From: Parashewanella hymeniacidonis
Lineage (GTDB): Bacteria > Pseudomonadota > Gammaproteobacteria > Enterobacterales > Shewanellaceae
Reading direction: 5' to 3'
Assembly (NCBI RefSeq): GCF_016900895.1
Contig: NZ_JAFEUN010000004.1
Span: forward strand, 1-64,000
DNA length: 64,000 nt
The notes under the pieces were generated by a model, which searched no databases, was not told the DNA's origin, and saw nothing but the letters and a program-made list of their open reading frames with translations. Shown here one piece after another: positions 27,341 through 36,161 of the stretch. Numbering within the stretch: the stretch's first letter is position 1; every line of letters begins with the position of its first letter. The translations under genes and the position numbers were made by a program.

Positions 27341-29841
27341 ATATCGCTCACGTTTTGCCTGCAAATTGGCACAAAGAAAACCCTGTGGCTGAGTTTGTTC
27401 CATATCAAACGTTATGCGATTACCACACAGTAAAAACTCGCAATAGTGAATATTTACAAGTGATTAAATTGCAAGGTATTGCACACGAAACCCAAGATGC
27501 AGAGCAAGTTCAGATCTGGAAAGAGCAGCTTAACCTAATGCTGCGTAATATTGCTAGCCCCAATATTTCCTTATGGTCGCACGTCATCCGCAGGGAGCAT
27601 CAGGTGTTTCCTGAAGGGAAGTTCGACAACGAGTTTGACCGTCAATTAAACCAAAAATATGCCGCAAAAGTATGTCAGAGCCAATTGTTTATCAATGAAC
27701 TTTATCTGACAGTCATTTATCAGGACGGTGCAAAGCACTCACTTAATCTTTTCAAACGTTCGCAAACGCAAGAACAATGTATCGCAAGACAGCTAAAAGC
27801 TATCCATCAGCTCGATGAAGTGGTGAATACGGTGTTGTCATCGTTATCTGAATATCAACCCAAACGCTTATCCACCTTCTATAAAGATGACCACTTTTAC
27901 TCTGAGGTTTTGACTTTTCTTGATTATCTCGTCAATGGTGACTGGCAGCAACGAACCTTGCCTAAAATGGATATTGCTTGTGCTTTGCCCAGAGTTAGGC
28001 CGTTATTTGGCAATAATGCTTTTGCGCTAAAAGGGTTAACCGATACTCATTTTGGTGCGTGCCTCAGCATTATTGAATATCCTGAACACACTGAAGCTGG
28101 ATTACTTAACTCGCTGCTATCTGCACCATTTAGCTTTATCTTGGCTCAAAGCTTTCAGTTTTTATCAAAACCATTAGCGACTGAATTACTCACTCGTCAA
28201 CAAAACCGCCTACAGGCCACAGGTGATTTAGCACAGTCACAAATCGATGCAGTAAGCTTCGGCTTAGATGAATTAACTTCAAACCGCGTGGTATATGGTC
28301 AGCATCATCTCAACATTACTTTATTTGCTAAGGGCATTGATGAGCTTGAACTGCATATTGCAGCAGTAAAATCGGAATTAGCTGATAGAGCAATTATTGC
28401 AGTGCGTGAAGATATCGGCTTAAAAGCTGCTTACTGGTCGCAATTACCTGCAAACAGTAAATACCGACCTCGACCAGCGCCGATTTCATCTCGTAATTTT
28501 TCAGGCTTTTGCGGTTTTCATAATTATCCATCAGGGCAGTTACATGGCAATCAATGGGGCAGCGCCATAACCTTGTTTAAAACCGCATCTGGCGCCCCTT
28601 ATTATTTTAACTTTCATGAAGTAAACAGGCATGACAGCCGAAATGAGCACCAACATCAAAGTAGTACGTCCCAACAACTACCCAAACTCACACACACTAG
28701 CACCAAGGAGGACAAACACTTTGATGACAATAAGGAAACCATTCTCAAGGAAGAGCATCATGCTCTAGGTAACACTCTTATCATTGGCGTTTCAGGCTCA
28801 GGCAAAACGGTATTACAAGGCTTTTTAACTTCACAAAGTAAAAAGCATCAACCAACACAAATCATCTTCGATAAAGACCAAGGTTTAGAAGTTTATGTCA
28901 GAGCATGTGGTGGTTTGTATCTACCACTAAAAATGGGAAAGCCAACCGGGTTTAATCCATTCCAGTTAGAAAACACGCCAGCAAATCGGCTTTTCCTTAC
29001 GGCCTTGTTAAGTAAATTATTAGGCAGTGAAATTGATCATACACAACAACTGGAATTATGCGACGCCGTTGAAGGTGTGATGGCTCTGGATAAACCACTG
29101 CGCCGCTTAAGCCGTTGTTTAGAATTTCTCGATCCCACGATGGAAAATGGCTGTTATTTGAGGTTATTGAAGTGGTGTGAACAAGGCGAATACGCCTGGG
29201 TTTTAGATAATGCTAGCGATGAGCTTGATGTCAGCAAAAATACATTGTTGGCCTTTGATGTCACTGAGTTTTTAGACACTCAAGACGTGCGTACACCCAT
29301 CATAATGTACTTATTTCATCGCATCGAGCAGTTGATTGATGGTAGGCGTTTACAAATTTTTGTGGATGAATTTTGGAAGCTGCTCGGTGATAAATATTTT
29401 GAAGATTTCGCTAATAACAAACAAAAGGTGATCCGCAAACAAAATGGCCTGATGGTATACGCCACTCAGTCAGCGAAAGACATTTTAGCATCACCCATTG
29501 CCCACAGTCTCATTGAACAATGTGCCACTTTCATATTTATGCCAAACCCTAAAGCCAGACGAGAAGATTACATTGAAGGCTTTAACCTAACCGAACGTGA
29601 ATTCGAGCTGATCCACAACGAGCTTGCACCCAACTCAAGGCAGTTTCTAATCAAACAAGGTCACGACAGTGTGGTGGTTACATTAGATCTCAACGGGTTT
29701 GAACAAGAACTAGCTGTGATCTCCGGCACCACTAATAAAGTGAATTTGTTACAGGGATTGATTGAACAGGTTGGTGATAAGCCTGCAACGTGGCTACCGC
29801 TCTACTTTCAGGCTTTATCAGAAAAGAGAGGTGAAGCATGA
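27337..29841 (+). CDS. virB4: VirB4-like conjugation ATPase
   Basis: 834 residues from the ATG at 27337, which overlaps the virB3 stop (ATGA). The N-terminal CagE/TrbE/VirB part is followed by Walker A GVSGSGKT near residue 490, Walker B in LQIFVDEFWKLL, and the later MVYATQSAKDI. It powers pilus biogenesis and substrate transfer at the inner membrane. Complete and close to the usual length. Confidence 0.93.
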   Translation: MNIAHVLPANWHKENPVAEFVPYQTLCDYHTVKTRNSEYLQVIKLQGIAHETQDAEQVQIWKEQLNLMLRNIASPNISLWSHVIRREHQVFPEGKFDNEFDRQLNQKYAAKVCQSQLFINELYLTVIYQDGAKHSLNLFKRSQTQEQCIARQLKAIHQLDEVVNTVLSSLSEYQPKRLSTFYKDDHFYSEVLTFLDYLVNGDWQQRTLPKMDIACALPRVRPLFGNNAFALKGLTDTHFGACLSIIEYPEHTEAGLLNSLLSAPFSFILAQSFQFLSKPLATELLTRQQNRLQATGDLAQSQIDAVSFGLDELTSNRVVYGQHHLNITLFAKGIDELELHIAAVKSELADRAIIAVREDIGLKAAYWSQLPANSKYRPRPAPISSRNFSGFCGFHNYPSGQLHGNQWGSAITLFKTASGAPYYFNFHEVNRHDSRNEHQHQSSTSQQLPKLTHTSTKEDKHFDDNKETILKEEHHALGNTLIIGVSGSGKTVLQGFLTSQSKKHQPTQIIFDKDQGLEVYVRACGGLYLPLKMGKPTGFNPFQLENTPANRLFLTALLSKLLGSEIDHTQQLELCDAVEGVMALDKPLRRLSRCLEFLDPTMENGCYLRLLKWCEQGEYAWVLDNASDELDVSKNTLLAFDVTEFLDTQDVRTPIIMYLFHRIEQLIDGRRLQIFVDEFWKLLGDKYFEDFANNKQKVIRKQNGLMVYATQSAKDILASPIAHSLIEQCATFIFMPNPKARREDYIEGFNLTEREFELIHNELAPNSRQFLIKQGHDSVVVTLDLNGFEQELAVISGTTNKVNLLQGLIEQVGDKPATWLPLYFQALSEKRGEA

Positions 29842-30593
29842 AAAGTTTAGTCGTTAGAACTTACACGTATGGTGGAAAAATAAAGCTCGTCATTCCCGCA
29901 TGTTGTAAGCGGGAATATTCGCTTCGCCCGCCATACAAAACTGGCGTTCAACGCCCTAGCGGGCTTTTGTCTTGCGCCTTTTTCTTTTCATTTTTAATAC
30001 TCTTTTTCGCCGTACCAGCCCATGCCTTCCCGGTTATTGATGTAGCCAATCTCCATCAAAACATCATTCAGGTGAAACATCTGCTTGAGGAAATCAACAC
30101 CCTTAAACAGCAATTGAGTACCGCAAAAGATCAGTTAAAAAGCATTAATGGCGTTCGAGGCATGGGCAACGCCATTGACTCTGTGTATGACATCAGCGTC
30201 AAAGTTGATCCCAATCTCACACTTAAACAGCAAGGTTTACACAACAGTCAAGAACTGCAACTCGGCAGTGATGTAGCTGGACTGTATGACGATATCAATC
30301 GTTATCGTGGTCGTTGGTTTGGACAAACACAATTATCACTGCAGCAAACTCAAGCTCGCTATCAACAACTGATGCGACTTATTCAGAAGATCAATCAAGC
30401 ACCACAACAAAAAGACATTGAGGACTTACAAGCTCGCATTGATGCTGAGGGCGTCATGCTGCAAAACGAGCAAGCTAAATTGCAACTGCTTAATGCACAA
30501 GCGCAAGCCAGTGAAGCCCTGACACAACAAAAAATCACCCAAATGGCCATTGAGTCTGGTGGAGAGTTACATCTGATCCATTGGAACTATTAA
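29838..30593 (+). CDS. virB5: VirB5-like minor pilin with palindromic repeat in its N-terminus
   Basis: 251 residues, overlapping virB4 by 4 bp. The mature part (FPVIDVANLHQNIIQVKHLLEEINTLKQQL) is coiled-coil rich, typical of VirB5/TraC pilus-tip proteins. The signal peptide hydrophobic core (FFFSFLILFFAVPAHA) starts only at about residue 47. The preceding residues 17-44 are translated from a palindromic repeat of the family described at 29887-29970. The extension of about 40 residues is unusual. A functional signal might still work, or translation may begin at a later non-ATG codon. Confidence 0.85.
   Translation: MKSLVVRTYTYGGKIKLVIPACCKREYSLRPPYKTGVQRPSGLLSCAFFFSFLILFFAVPAHAFPVIDVANLHQNIIQVKHLLEEINTLKQQLSTAKDQLKSINGVRGMGNAIDSVYDISVKVDPNLTLKQQGLHNSQELQLGSDVAGLYDDINRYRGRWFGQTQLSLQQTQARYQQLMRLIQKINQAPQQKDIEDLQARIDAEGVMLQNEQAKLQLLNAQAQASEALTQQKITQMAIESGGELHLIHWNY
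29887..29970 (+). repeat. Palindromic repeat unit inside virB5
   Basis: CGTCATTCCCGC, a spacer and GCGGGAAT form the first hairpin (arms 29892-29899 and 29909-29916). A second hairpin of GCCCGCC and GGGC follows. Its middle CATACAAAACTGGCGTT recurs as CATACAAAACTGTCGTT in the unit at 47546-47658. The unit is read through in frame by virB5. Confidence 0.7.
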
Positions 30594-30635
30594 CAGTATT
30601 CACCAAGGACGGGTACAACACAGAGAGCAGTACCC

Positions 30636-30932
30636 ATGAAAAAAGCATCTTTATTGTTCATCATTATCGGCTCAATTTTCTTAAGCGCTTGTTTTGATGG
30701 TAAGCATCAATCGTCTATTAATTCAGAGCCTACTCACACAGTTAGTTGGTTCTTAACCCACAACTCACAACTGGACGATACCTTAAGGCGCTGTAGTGAT
30801 AATCCAGCTGAGTTTCAAAAACAGCCGAATTGTATTAATGCCCAGCAAGCAGCCAATCAACGCAGCGGTGGCGAACTGCACCCTATCCATATCGCCCCAA
30901 ACAATATGCCTAACGGCAAAGGCTGGAATTAA
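30636..30932 (+). CDS. eexN: EexN-like entry-exclusion lipoprotein
   Basis: 98 residues. A lipoprotein signal MKKASLLFIIIGSIFLSAC has lipobox LSAC. The mature part contains HTVSWFLTHNSQLDDTLRRCSDNPAEFQKQPNCINAQQA, matching the EexN pattern of a Trp/Tyr-Phe-Leu stretch, a Cys before SDNP, and PNCINA. Such proteins reduce redundant conjugative transfer between cells that already carry the element. It sits between virB5 and virB6, a usual place for it in VirB-type systems. Confidence 0.8.
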   Translation: MKKASLLFIIIGSIFLSACFDGKHQSSINSEPTHTVSWFLTHNSQLDDTLRRCSDNPAEFQKQPNCINAQQAANQRSGGELHPIHIAPNNMPNGKGWN

Positions 30933-30946
30933 GCGAGGGTAGAGCA

Positions 30947-31963
30947 ATGGCAGCACAAAGCGACCTATATCAAAATATCTTCAACATGGTAGATAGCGCC
31001 TTAAATCATTATGTGCAACAAGGCTCTGCCAGATTGATAGATTTTTTGCTACCCATATTCAGCAGCCTAATGATTATCTGGATTGCGATTTGGGGTTATA
31101 GCCTGATGACGGGGAAAAGTGATGCACCACTGCAGCAAGGCTTTTTTCGTATACTGCGTGTTGGTTTTATCTTAACCCTTGGTCTGACGGCAGGGCGTTA
31201 CAATCAAACTGTGGTCAGCTTTTTAAGTGAAACACCACAATTACTCGCTTCGATAGTATCCAATTCTCATAGTCAAAATGCGGCTAGCTTATTGGATCAG
31301 CTTTTCAGCCAAATCTTTGCCCTTGCTGATAACTCATGGAAACAAGGCGGGGTAATGAATGGCAATTTCGGCATGTACTTTCTCGCCATAGCGGTTTTAT
31401 TGATTGGCAGCAGCTTAACCTTAATCGTGGCGTTCTTTATCTTACTCAGCAAAGTGATGGTTAGTGTGTTGCTGGCTATCGGCCCTGCTTTTTTTGTCTT
31501 ACTGCTGTTTCAAGCGACACAACGATTTTTTGAAAGCTGGCTTGGCATGGTGATTAACTTCGGTTTTATTTTGTTACTTGGCGTGGCATCAGGCCAGTTA
31601 ATGACTTCAGTAGCAGCCAGTTATCTGCATCAAATTGCCAGTAATCATTCCACCGTTTCAACCTTGAGTGACACATCAATGCTGTGCATTGTGCTCGGTC
31701 TGTGCATCTTGGTGATGAAACAAATCCCTGCAATGTCGGCAGCATTAGGTGGTGGCGTTGCCATTGCCGCTAATGGTGCTATTGCGCACAGCCTTCATGC
31801 TTTAAGACCCACAACCCTGCGCCACCAATACCGTAACTTACGCCGTGATATCAACTATGCAGGACATGCACTGCGTCAACCGCTAAAGCCCGTAGGCATT
31901 GGTTATCACGCCTATCAACAACGCTTTGGTGGTAATTCAATTTCTGGGAGGACGACACCATGA
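30947..31963 (+). CDS. virB6: VirB6-like polytopic membrane protein
   Basis: 338 residues with six or so hydrophobic helices, among them LLPIFSSLMIIWIAIWGYSLM, FLAIAVLLIGSSLTLIVAFFILLSKVMVSVLLAIGPAFFVLLLF and MLCIVLGLCILVM. The tail after residue 290 is basic and cytoplasmic in appearance. VirB6 forms part of the inner-membrane channel. It overlaps virB7 by 4 bp (ATGA). Confidence 0.88.
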   Translation: MAAQSDLYQNIFNMVDSALNHYVQQGSARLIDFLLPIFSSLMIIWIAIWGYSLMTGKSDAPLQQGFFRILRVGFILTLGLTAGRYNQTVVSFLSETPQLLASIVSNSHSQNAASLLDQLFSQIFALADNSWKQGGVMNGNFGMYFLAIAVLLIGSSLTLIVAFFILLSKVMVSVLLAIGPAFFVLLLFQATQRFFESWLGMVINFGFILLLGVASGQLMTSVAASYLHQIASNHSTVSTLSDTSMLCIVLGLCILVMKQIPAMSAALGGGVAIAANGAIAHSLHALRPTTLRHQYRNLRRDINYAGHALRQPLKPVGIGYHAYQQRFGGNSISGRTTP

Positions 31964-32139
31964 ATCGCTCTGTCATCAACCACCTAATCAGTATCAGTCT
32001 GGTTCTATGTTTAACGCATTGTGCCAGTGCTCCTAAACTGATGCACTGCAAAGATGATGGTAAAGGCTTAAAGCCAATTAATACACAAGCAGTAAAGCTG
32101 GACTCGACAAAAAAGAATAATAAGGAAAATCATGACTGA
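31960..32139 (+). CDS. virB7: VirB7-like small lipoprotein
   Basis: 59 residues, too short for many gene finders. The signal MNRSVINHLISISLVLCLTHC has lipobox LTHC. The remainder is short (ASAPKLMHCKDDGKGLKPINTQ) and contains a further Cys that could pair with VirB9. It overlaps virB6 by 4 bp and virB8 by 8 bp, so it is translationally coupled on both sides. Position and features fit VirB7 of the outer-membrane core complex. Confidence 0.75.
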   Translation: MNRSVINHLISISLVLCLTHCASAPKLMHCKDDGKGLKPINTQAVKLDSTKKNNKENHD

Positions 32140-32881
32140 AATGCTGCCTGATAGCTTAAACCGTCCTGTTTCCGATAAGCAATTTACCAAGATGTACTTT
32201 GCAGAGGTCAATCAGTGGGATGTTGAATTGAGCAGTCGCATTAAACAATCTGAACTTAGAGCATGGCGTTGCTGTGCTTTACTGACCTTTATTGCGGTGC
32301 TTCAGGGCGTAGCTTTGTTATGTTTATTGCCGCTTAAATCCATTGAGCCGTTTGTTATCCGAGTTGATAACAATACCGGCCTAGTGGATGTGGTTTCCAC
32401 TTTAACAGGCAGCGGCAAAGTAAAACCGCAGGCGCAAGAGGTGATGGATAAGTATTGGCTGACGCAATACGTAAATCATCGTGAAAGCTATCAATGGGAA
32501 ACCAGAGCTTATGACCGCAATCTGATTGGCGTGATGTCCAGTGAAACGGTGCAACAAGATTATGCGGCGTATACCGATCCAACAACTAACCGAAATGCGC
32601 CAATCAATCGTTATCAGCAACAAGCTCAAGTAAGAGTTTATATTCAGGCGATTAGCTTTATCGGTAATGAAATCGTAAAAGGTGAGCCCCGAAAAACCGC
32701 ATTGATCCGCTACAGCAAACAAGTAAAACGCCTTGGTGAATCTCACTCTCCAACTCACTGGATCGCCACCGTCACCTTTGCCTACCGCAATTCACCCATG
32801 AAGTTAGAAGATCGCCGTATCAATCCGCTAGGTTTTCAGGTGCTCAGCTATCGTAATGATCAGGCAACAGGAGGCGATTAG
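32132..32881 (+). CDS. virB8: VirB8-like assembly factor
   Basis: 249 residues. A cytoplasmic N-terminus is followed by one membrane helix (CCALLTFIAVLQGVALLCLLPL, about residues 48-70) and a periplasmic NTF2-like domain containing VIRVDNNTGLVDVV, YVNHRESYQWET and NPLGFQVLSYR at the end. This is the standard VirB8/TraE layout. The tgene stop is directly followed by the virB9 ATG. Confidence 0.9.
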   Translation: MTEMLPDSLNRPVSDKQFTKMYFAEVNQWDVELSSRIKQSELRAWRCCALLTFIAVLQGVALLCLLPLKSIEPFVIRVDNNTGLVDVVSTLTGSGKVKPQAQEVMDKYWLTQYVNHRESYQWETRAYDRNLIGVMSSETVQQDYAAYTDPTTNRNAPINRYQQQAQVRVYIQAISFIGNEIVKGEPRKTALIRYSKQVKRLGESHSPTHWIATVTFAYRNSPMKLEDRRINPLGFQVLSYRNDQATGGD

Positions 32882-33784
32882 ATGCCAGTATGTAACTTGC
32901 CAATCCCGTCACTCCTGCGAAAGCAGGAGTCTAGTGCCTTTTTTCTGGTTAAAAGTGTTAAAAGCCGCTGGATATCTGTGTTCTCAGGTATGACGTTCAT
33001 ATTTGTATCAACTTTCTGTTTTGCCCTAGAAACCCCGCACTACGGCAAACTCGACAAACGAGTGCGCCATATCAATTATCAAGCTGAGCAAGTAGTGAAA
33101 CTGGTTGGGCATTATGGCTTTGCAACCGATATTGCCTTTGCTCAAGGGGAAACCATTAAACAAATTGCGGTAGGAGACAGCGAGGCTTGGTCAGTCACGC
33201 CAGTAGCCAACCATATCTTTATCAAACCCAAAGCAGAAAAAGCCATTACTAATATGACGGTGTTGACCAGCCAACGAATTTACAACTTTGAGCTATCAGC
33301 CCATTGGTCACAACACGGCGCTCATCCGCATCCTAACGATATGATGTTTGCTATTGATTTCCGCTACCCAGCATTAGCTCAACAGCATAAGCAGCAAGCT
33401 AAACTGAAACATCAGCTTAATAGCGAGTCAGTGCCGCAAGTCGTTAATCAAAACTACTTCTACAAAGGCAATCGAAATATTGTGCCAATTCAAGCCTTTG
33501 ATGATGGCCGTTTTAGCTACTTAACCTTTAATCGCAAACAAGATTTACCTGCCATCTACATTATCAATGCTGATAACAGCGAAAGCTTAGTAAATACCCA
33601 TGTTGATCCTAATTATCCAGATACCGTGATTGTTGAACGAGTAGTGCGGCAAATAGTGCTTCGCCAAGGCAATACTCTTGCTTGTGTTTTCAACCAAAGT
33701 TTTCAGCAACAAGAGCCAGCTCAATATCAAACCAGCAATATTCCTCATGTGAACAGAAAAATAAAAGGAGGGATGCATGAGTGA
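32882..33784 (+). CDS. virB9: VirB9-like outer-membrane core protein with palindromic repeat in its N-terminus
   Basis: 300 residues from the ATG at 32882, which has AGGAGG in the 3' end of virB8. Residues 9-38 are translated from an 89-bp palindromic repeat (32907-32995). Only then comes the signal-peptide core (MTFIFVSTFCFA) and the mature protein LETPHYGKLDKRVRHINYQ. The rest matches VirB9/CagX: VGHYGFATDIAFAQGETIKQIAVGDSEAWSV, then IFIKPKAEKAITNMTVLTSQRIYNFEL, and a C-terminal YRNIVPIQAFDDGRFSYLTF-type segment. An alternative start is the ATG at 32990, whose ribosome-binding site is poor. Confidence 0.87.
   Translation: MPVCNLPIPSLLRKQESSAFFLVKSVKSRWISVFSGMTFIFVSTFCFALETPHYGKLDKRVRHINYQAEQVVKLVGHYGFATDIAFAQGETIKQIAVGDSEAWSVTPVANHIFIKPKAEKAITNMTVLTSQRIYNFELSAHWSQHGAHPHPNDMMFAIDFRYPALAQQHKQQAKLKHQLNSESVPQVVNQNYFYKGNRNIVPIQAFDDGRFSYLTFNRKQDLPAIYIINADNSESLVNTHVDPNYPDTVIVERVVRQIVLRQGNTLACVFNQSFQQQEPAQYQTSNIPHVNRKIKGGMHE
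32907..32995 (+). repeat. Palindromic repeat unit (89 bp) inside virB9
   Basis: Bounded by CGTCA at 32907 and its complement TGACG ending at 32995. The left arm holds the hairpin ACTCCTGC-GAAA-GCAGGAGT and then TAGTGCCTTTTTT. The right arm holds AAAAGCCGCTGG. Compare the units at 35956-36043 and 36053-36139, which have the same length and order. It is read in frame, without stop codons, by virB9. Confidence 0.78.
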
Positions 33785-34934
33785 TCAGCCATCTTTCAAT
33801 GAAGCCGAGTTCGTGAACCCAGAAGCCGCACCAGAATTAAATGCTGGGCAAGTTCGACAAACCTTGTCTAAGCCATTAATGGCCACGTTGAGTATCATTA
33901 TCATTGTATTACTGGTGTGGATTAATGGTGGTTTTAGTTCCTCAAAAGCATCAGCAGAACAGCAAAGTAGTAATAAAAGCATTGGCAACCATTTAGGTAA
34001 TCCACCTGATTTACCTAAAAAAGGTGAGCATAAAAACGGTCACACCAAACCAGATAATTCAAAGCCGGAAATATTACACACAGGATTAGCAGGCTTAGTC
34101 TCTACTCCAGTAACACCAGTAACGCCAACAACTCCCACTTATGCTTCCGCATCTCAGCGCCAACATTGGACGCCCAAACAACGTAAACAGTTCGATAAGA
34201 TTTTAGTGGTAAATCAGGCTGAGCAGGGCATTACTCAACAGCAAGAAATTGATACCGCAAATACTGATAATACCCCTCAACCATTACAAGCCAAGCTGCA
34301 AGTGACCAAGCTTAACGGCACAGTAGCCAGCCGTGTTATTGATCCCAACTTATTCATCACCAAAGGCGCATTTTTAGATTGTGTGCTTGAAACCGCCATT
34401 AGTTCTGATGTGCCGGGAATGACCCGTTGCCAACTCAGTCGAGACATTTATTCCGCCAATGGCAAGGTGCTATTACTGGAAAAAGGCAGTCATATAGTTG
34501 GTCAATATCAAGGTGGATTACAGCAAGGTGGATTACAGCAAGGCATCGCTCGGATTTTCGTGGTGTGGCAGCGCATTGAAACGCCAAACGGCGTGCTTAT
34601 CGACCTCGATTCACCGGGAACCGACACGTTAGGTCGTAGCGGTCATAGTGGCTTTATTGATGGTCATTTTAAACAACGCTTTGGCAGTGCCATATTACTG
34701 AGTTTAATTGGTGATGCTGGCAGTTATGCCGCCAACAAAGCGAACAGTGGAACCAATAATCAAATTCAATTCGGCAACACAATTGGTAGCAGTAAAGACT
34801 TAGCCGCCATTGCTCTGCAAGACTCGATTCGTATTAAACCCACCTTACTAAAAAATCAGGGTGAACACATTAACGTGTTTGTTGCTCGTGATTTAGATTT
34901 TAGGAGTGTCTATGAATTGCAGCTTAGCCATTAA
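33777..34934 (+). CDS. virB10: VirB10-like energy-sensing channel protein
   Basis: 385 residues. One membrane helix (LMATLSIIIIVLLVWINGGF, about residues 36-55), a proline-rich periplasmic linker (STPVTPVTPTTPTY), and the conserved beta-barrel domain: FITKGAFLDCVLETAISSDVPGMTRCQLSRDIYSANGKVLLLEKGS and LDSPGTDTLGRSGHSGFIDGHF. A 15-bp exact tandem duplication at about 34508-34538 repeats QGGLQ. It overlaps virB9 by 8 bp and virB11 by about 23 bp. Confidence 0.92.
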   Translation: MSDQPSFNEAEFVNPEAAPELNAGQVRQTLSKPLMATLSIIIIVLLVWINGGFSSSKASAEQQSSNKSIGNHLGNPPDLPKKGEHKNGHTKPDNSKPEILHTGLAGLVSTPVTPVTPTTPTYASASQRQHWTPKQRKQFDKILVVNQAEQGITQQQEIDTANTDNTPQPLQAKLQVTKLNGTVASRVIDPNLFITKGAFLDCVLETAISSDVPGMTRCQLSRDIYSANGKVLLLEKGSHIVGQYQGGLQQGGLQQGIARIFVVWQRIETPNGVLIDLDSPGTDTLGRSGHSGFIDGHFKQRFGSAILLSLIGDAGSYAANKANSGTNNQIQFGNTIGSSKDLAAIALQDSIRIKPTLLKNQGEHINVFVARDLDFRSVYELQLSH

Positions 34935-35943
34935 TCAACCACAGCAATCTGGGCATGAAGTCAGCCGTTCAATTGCACTGCTGGCACACTTGAAACTATT
35001 GCAATCATATTTGTTGAAAGATGATGTAACCGAAGTCGTGGTTAATCAACCTTATGAAATACAAACTGAGTCTAAACATGGCTGGAGCTGCTTTCAAGAG
35101 CGCAAACTTGATTTTAGTTATTGCCAACGACTCGCTAAATTGATCGCCACTTATTCAGGGCAAAAGCTCGATACTTCGCATCCGATTTTATCGGCAACAC
35201 TACCAACAGGAGAACGGGTACAAATTGCGATACCACCAGTGACCTTAACCAATCGAGTCAGTATTACCATTCGTAAGCCATCAGTAGTGAACTTCAGTTT
35301 GAATGATTATGAGCGGCAAGGATATTTTCAGCCTTGCTCTGCAGCGCCAAAAAATAACGATGAGAATCGACTACAGCAACTCAAAACCCAAGGGAAGATC
35401 AATGAATTTCTAACCTTAGCGGTACAAATGAGAAAAAACATCATCATTTCAGGTTCAACAGGCTCAGGCAAAACCACGTTCTTTCGCTCATTACTGCAAT
35501 TAGTACCAAACCAAGAGCGATTGCTCTCGATTGAAAATGTCGATGAGCTGCAACTGTATCGCACTCATTCCAATACCGTCAGTTTGTTTTATTCCGCAGG
35601 CAATCAGGGCATATCAGCGGTAACGCAAAAACAGCTATTAGAAGCAAGCTTGCGGATGAAGCCTGATCGTGTGTTTGTCGCAGAACTTATTCGTGGTGAC
35701 GAAGCCTTCTATTACCTACGCAATATCAATTCAGGGCATCCGGGGAGCATGACCACGATGCACGCTGGCAGCCCAAAATTGGCCTTAGAGCAGTTAGTGT
35801 TACTGCTCAAAGAATCCAACGCAGGTTCGTCATTATCTCGAACCGACATCAAACAGCTGTTGAATTTGTGTGTTGATGTGATTGTGCAATTGCAAAACAA
35901 GGATGGCAGACGATTCGTGAGTGAGGTGTATTACCGTGGCTGA
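34912..35943 (+). CDS. virB11: VirB11-like hexameric ATPase
   Basis: 343 residues from the ATG at 34912, with AGGAG 6 bp upstream; an in-frame GTG at 34906 is less likely. Walker A GSTGSGKTTFFRSL is near residue 182, the Asp box is at LLSIENVDEL, and the VirB11 signature MKPDRVFVAELIRGDEAFYYLRNINSGHPGSMTTMHA is complete. It energises pilus assembly and substrate transfer. The C-terminus (DGRRFVSEVYYRG) ends just before a pair of palindromic repeats. Confidence 0.93.
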   Translation: MNCSLAINQPQQSGHEVSRSIALLAHLKLLQSYLLKDDVTEVVVNQPYEIQTESKHGWSCFQERKLDFSYCQRLAKLIATYSGQKLDTSHPILSATLPTGERVQIAIPPVTLTNRVSITIRKPSVVNFSLNDYERQGYFQPCSAAPKNNDENRLQQLKTQGKINEFLTLAVQMRKNIIISGSTGSGKTTFFRSLLQLVPNQERLLSIENVDELQLYRTHSNTVSLFYSAGNQGISAVTQKQLLEASLRMKPDRVFVAELIRGDEAFYYLRNINSGHPGSMTTMHAGSPKLALEQLVLLLKESNAGSSLSRTDIKQLLNLCVDVIVQLQNKDGRRFVSEVYYRG

Positions 35944-35955
35944 TATCTATCTTTT

Positions 35956-36043
35956 CGTCATTCCCGCATGTTGTAAGCGGGAATCCAGCGCCTTTGATTG
36001 ATTCGAGAAAAGTCACTGGACACCAGCCTACGCTGGTGCGACG
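35956..36043 (+). repeat. Palindromic repeat unit between virB11 and virD4, first copy
   Basis: 88 bp from CGTCA to GCGACG. It has the left hairpin ATTCCCGC with GCGGGAAT, then CCAGCGCCTTTG, and the right part AAAAGTCACTGG followed by the hairpin CACCAGC-CTAC-GCTGGTG. Confidence 0.78.
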
Positions 36044-36052
36044 AACAAATGC

Positions 36053-36139
36053 CGTCATGCCAGCATGTTTTAGGCTGGCATCCAGCGCCTTAGATTTTTT
36101 GGCAAAAGTCGCTGGGCACCCACCTTCGTGAGTGCTACG
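36053..36139 (+). repeat. Palindromic repeat unit between virB11 and virD4, second copy
   Basis: 87 bp from CGTCA to CTACG, 9 bp after the first unit and in the same orientation. The left hairpin is ATGCCAGC with GCTGGCAT, then CCAGCGCCTTAGA; the right part is AAAAGTCGCTGGGCACCCAC. The two units fill the 218-bp gap between virB11 and virD4. Confidence 0.78.
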
Positions 36140-36161
36140 AGAAAACATAAAGAGGTAAGCA

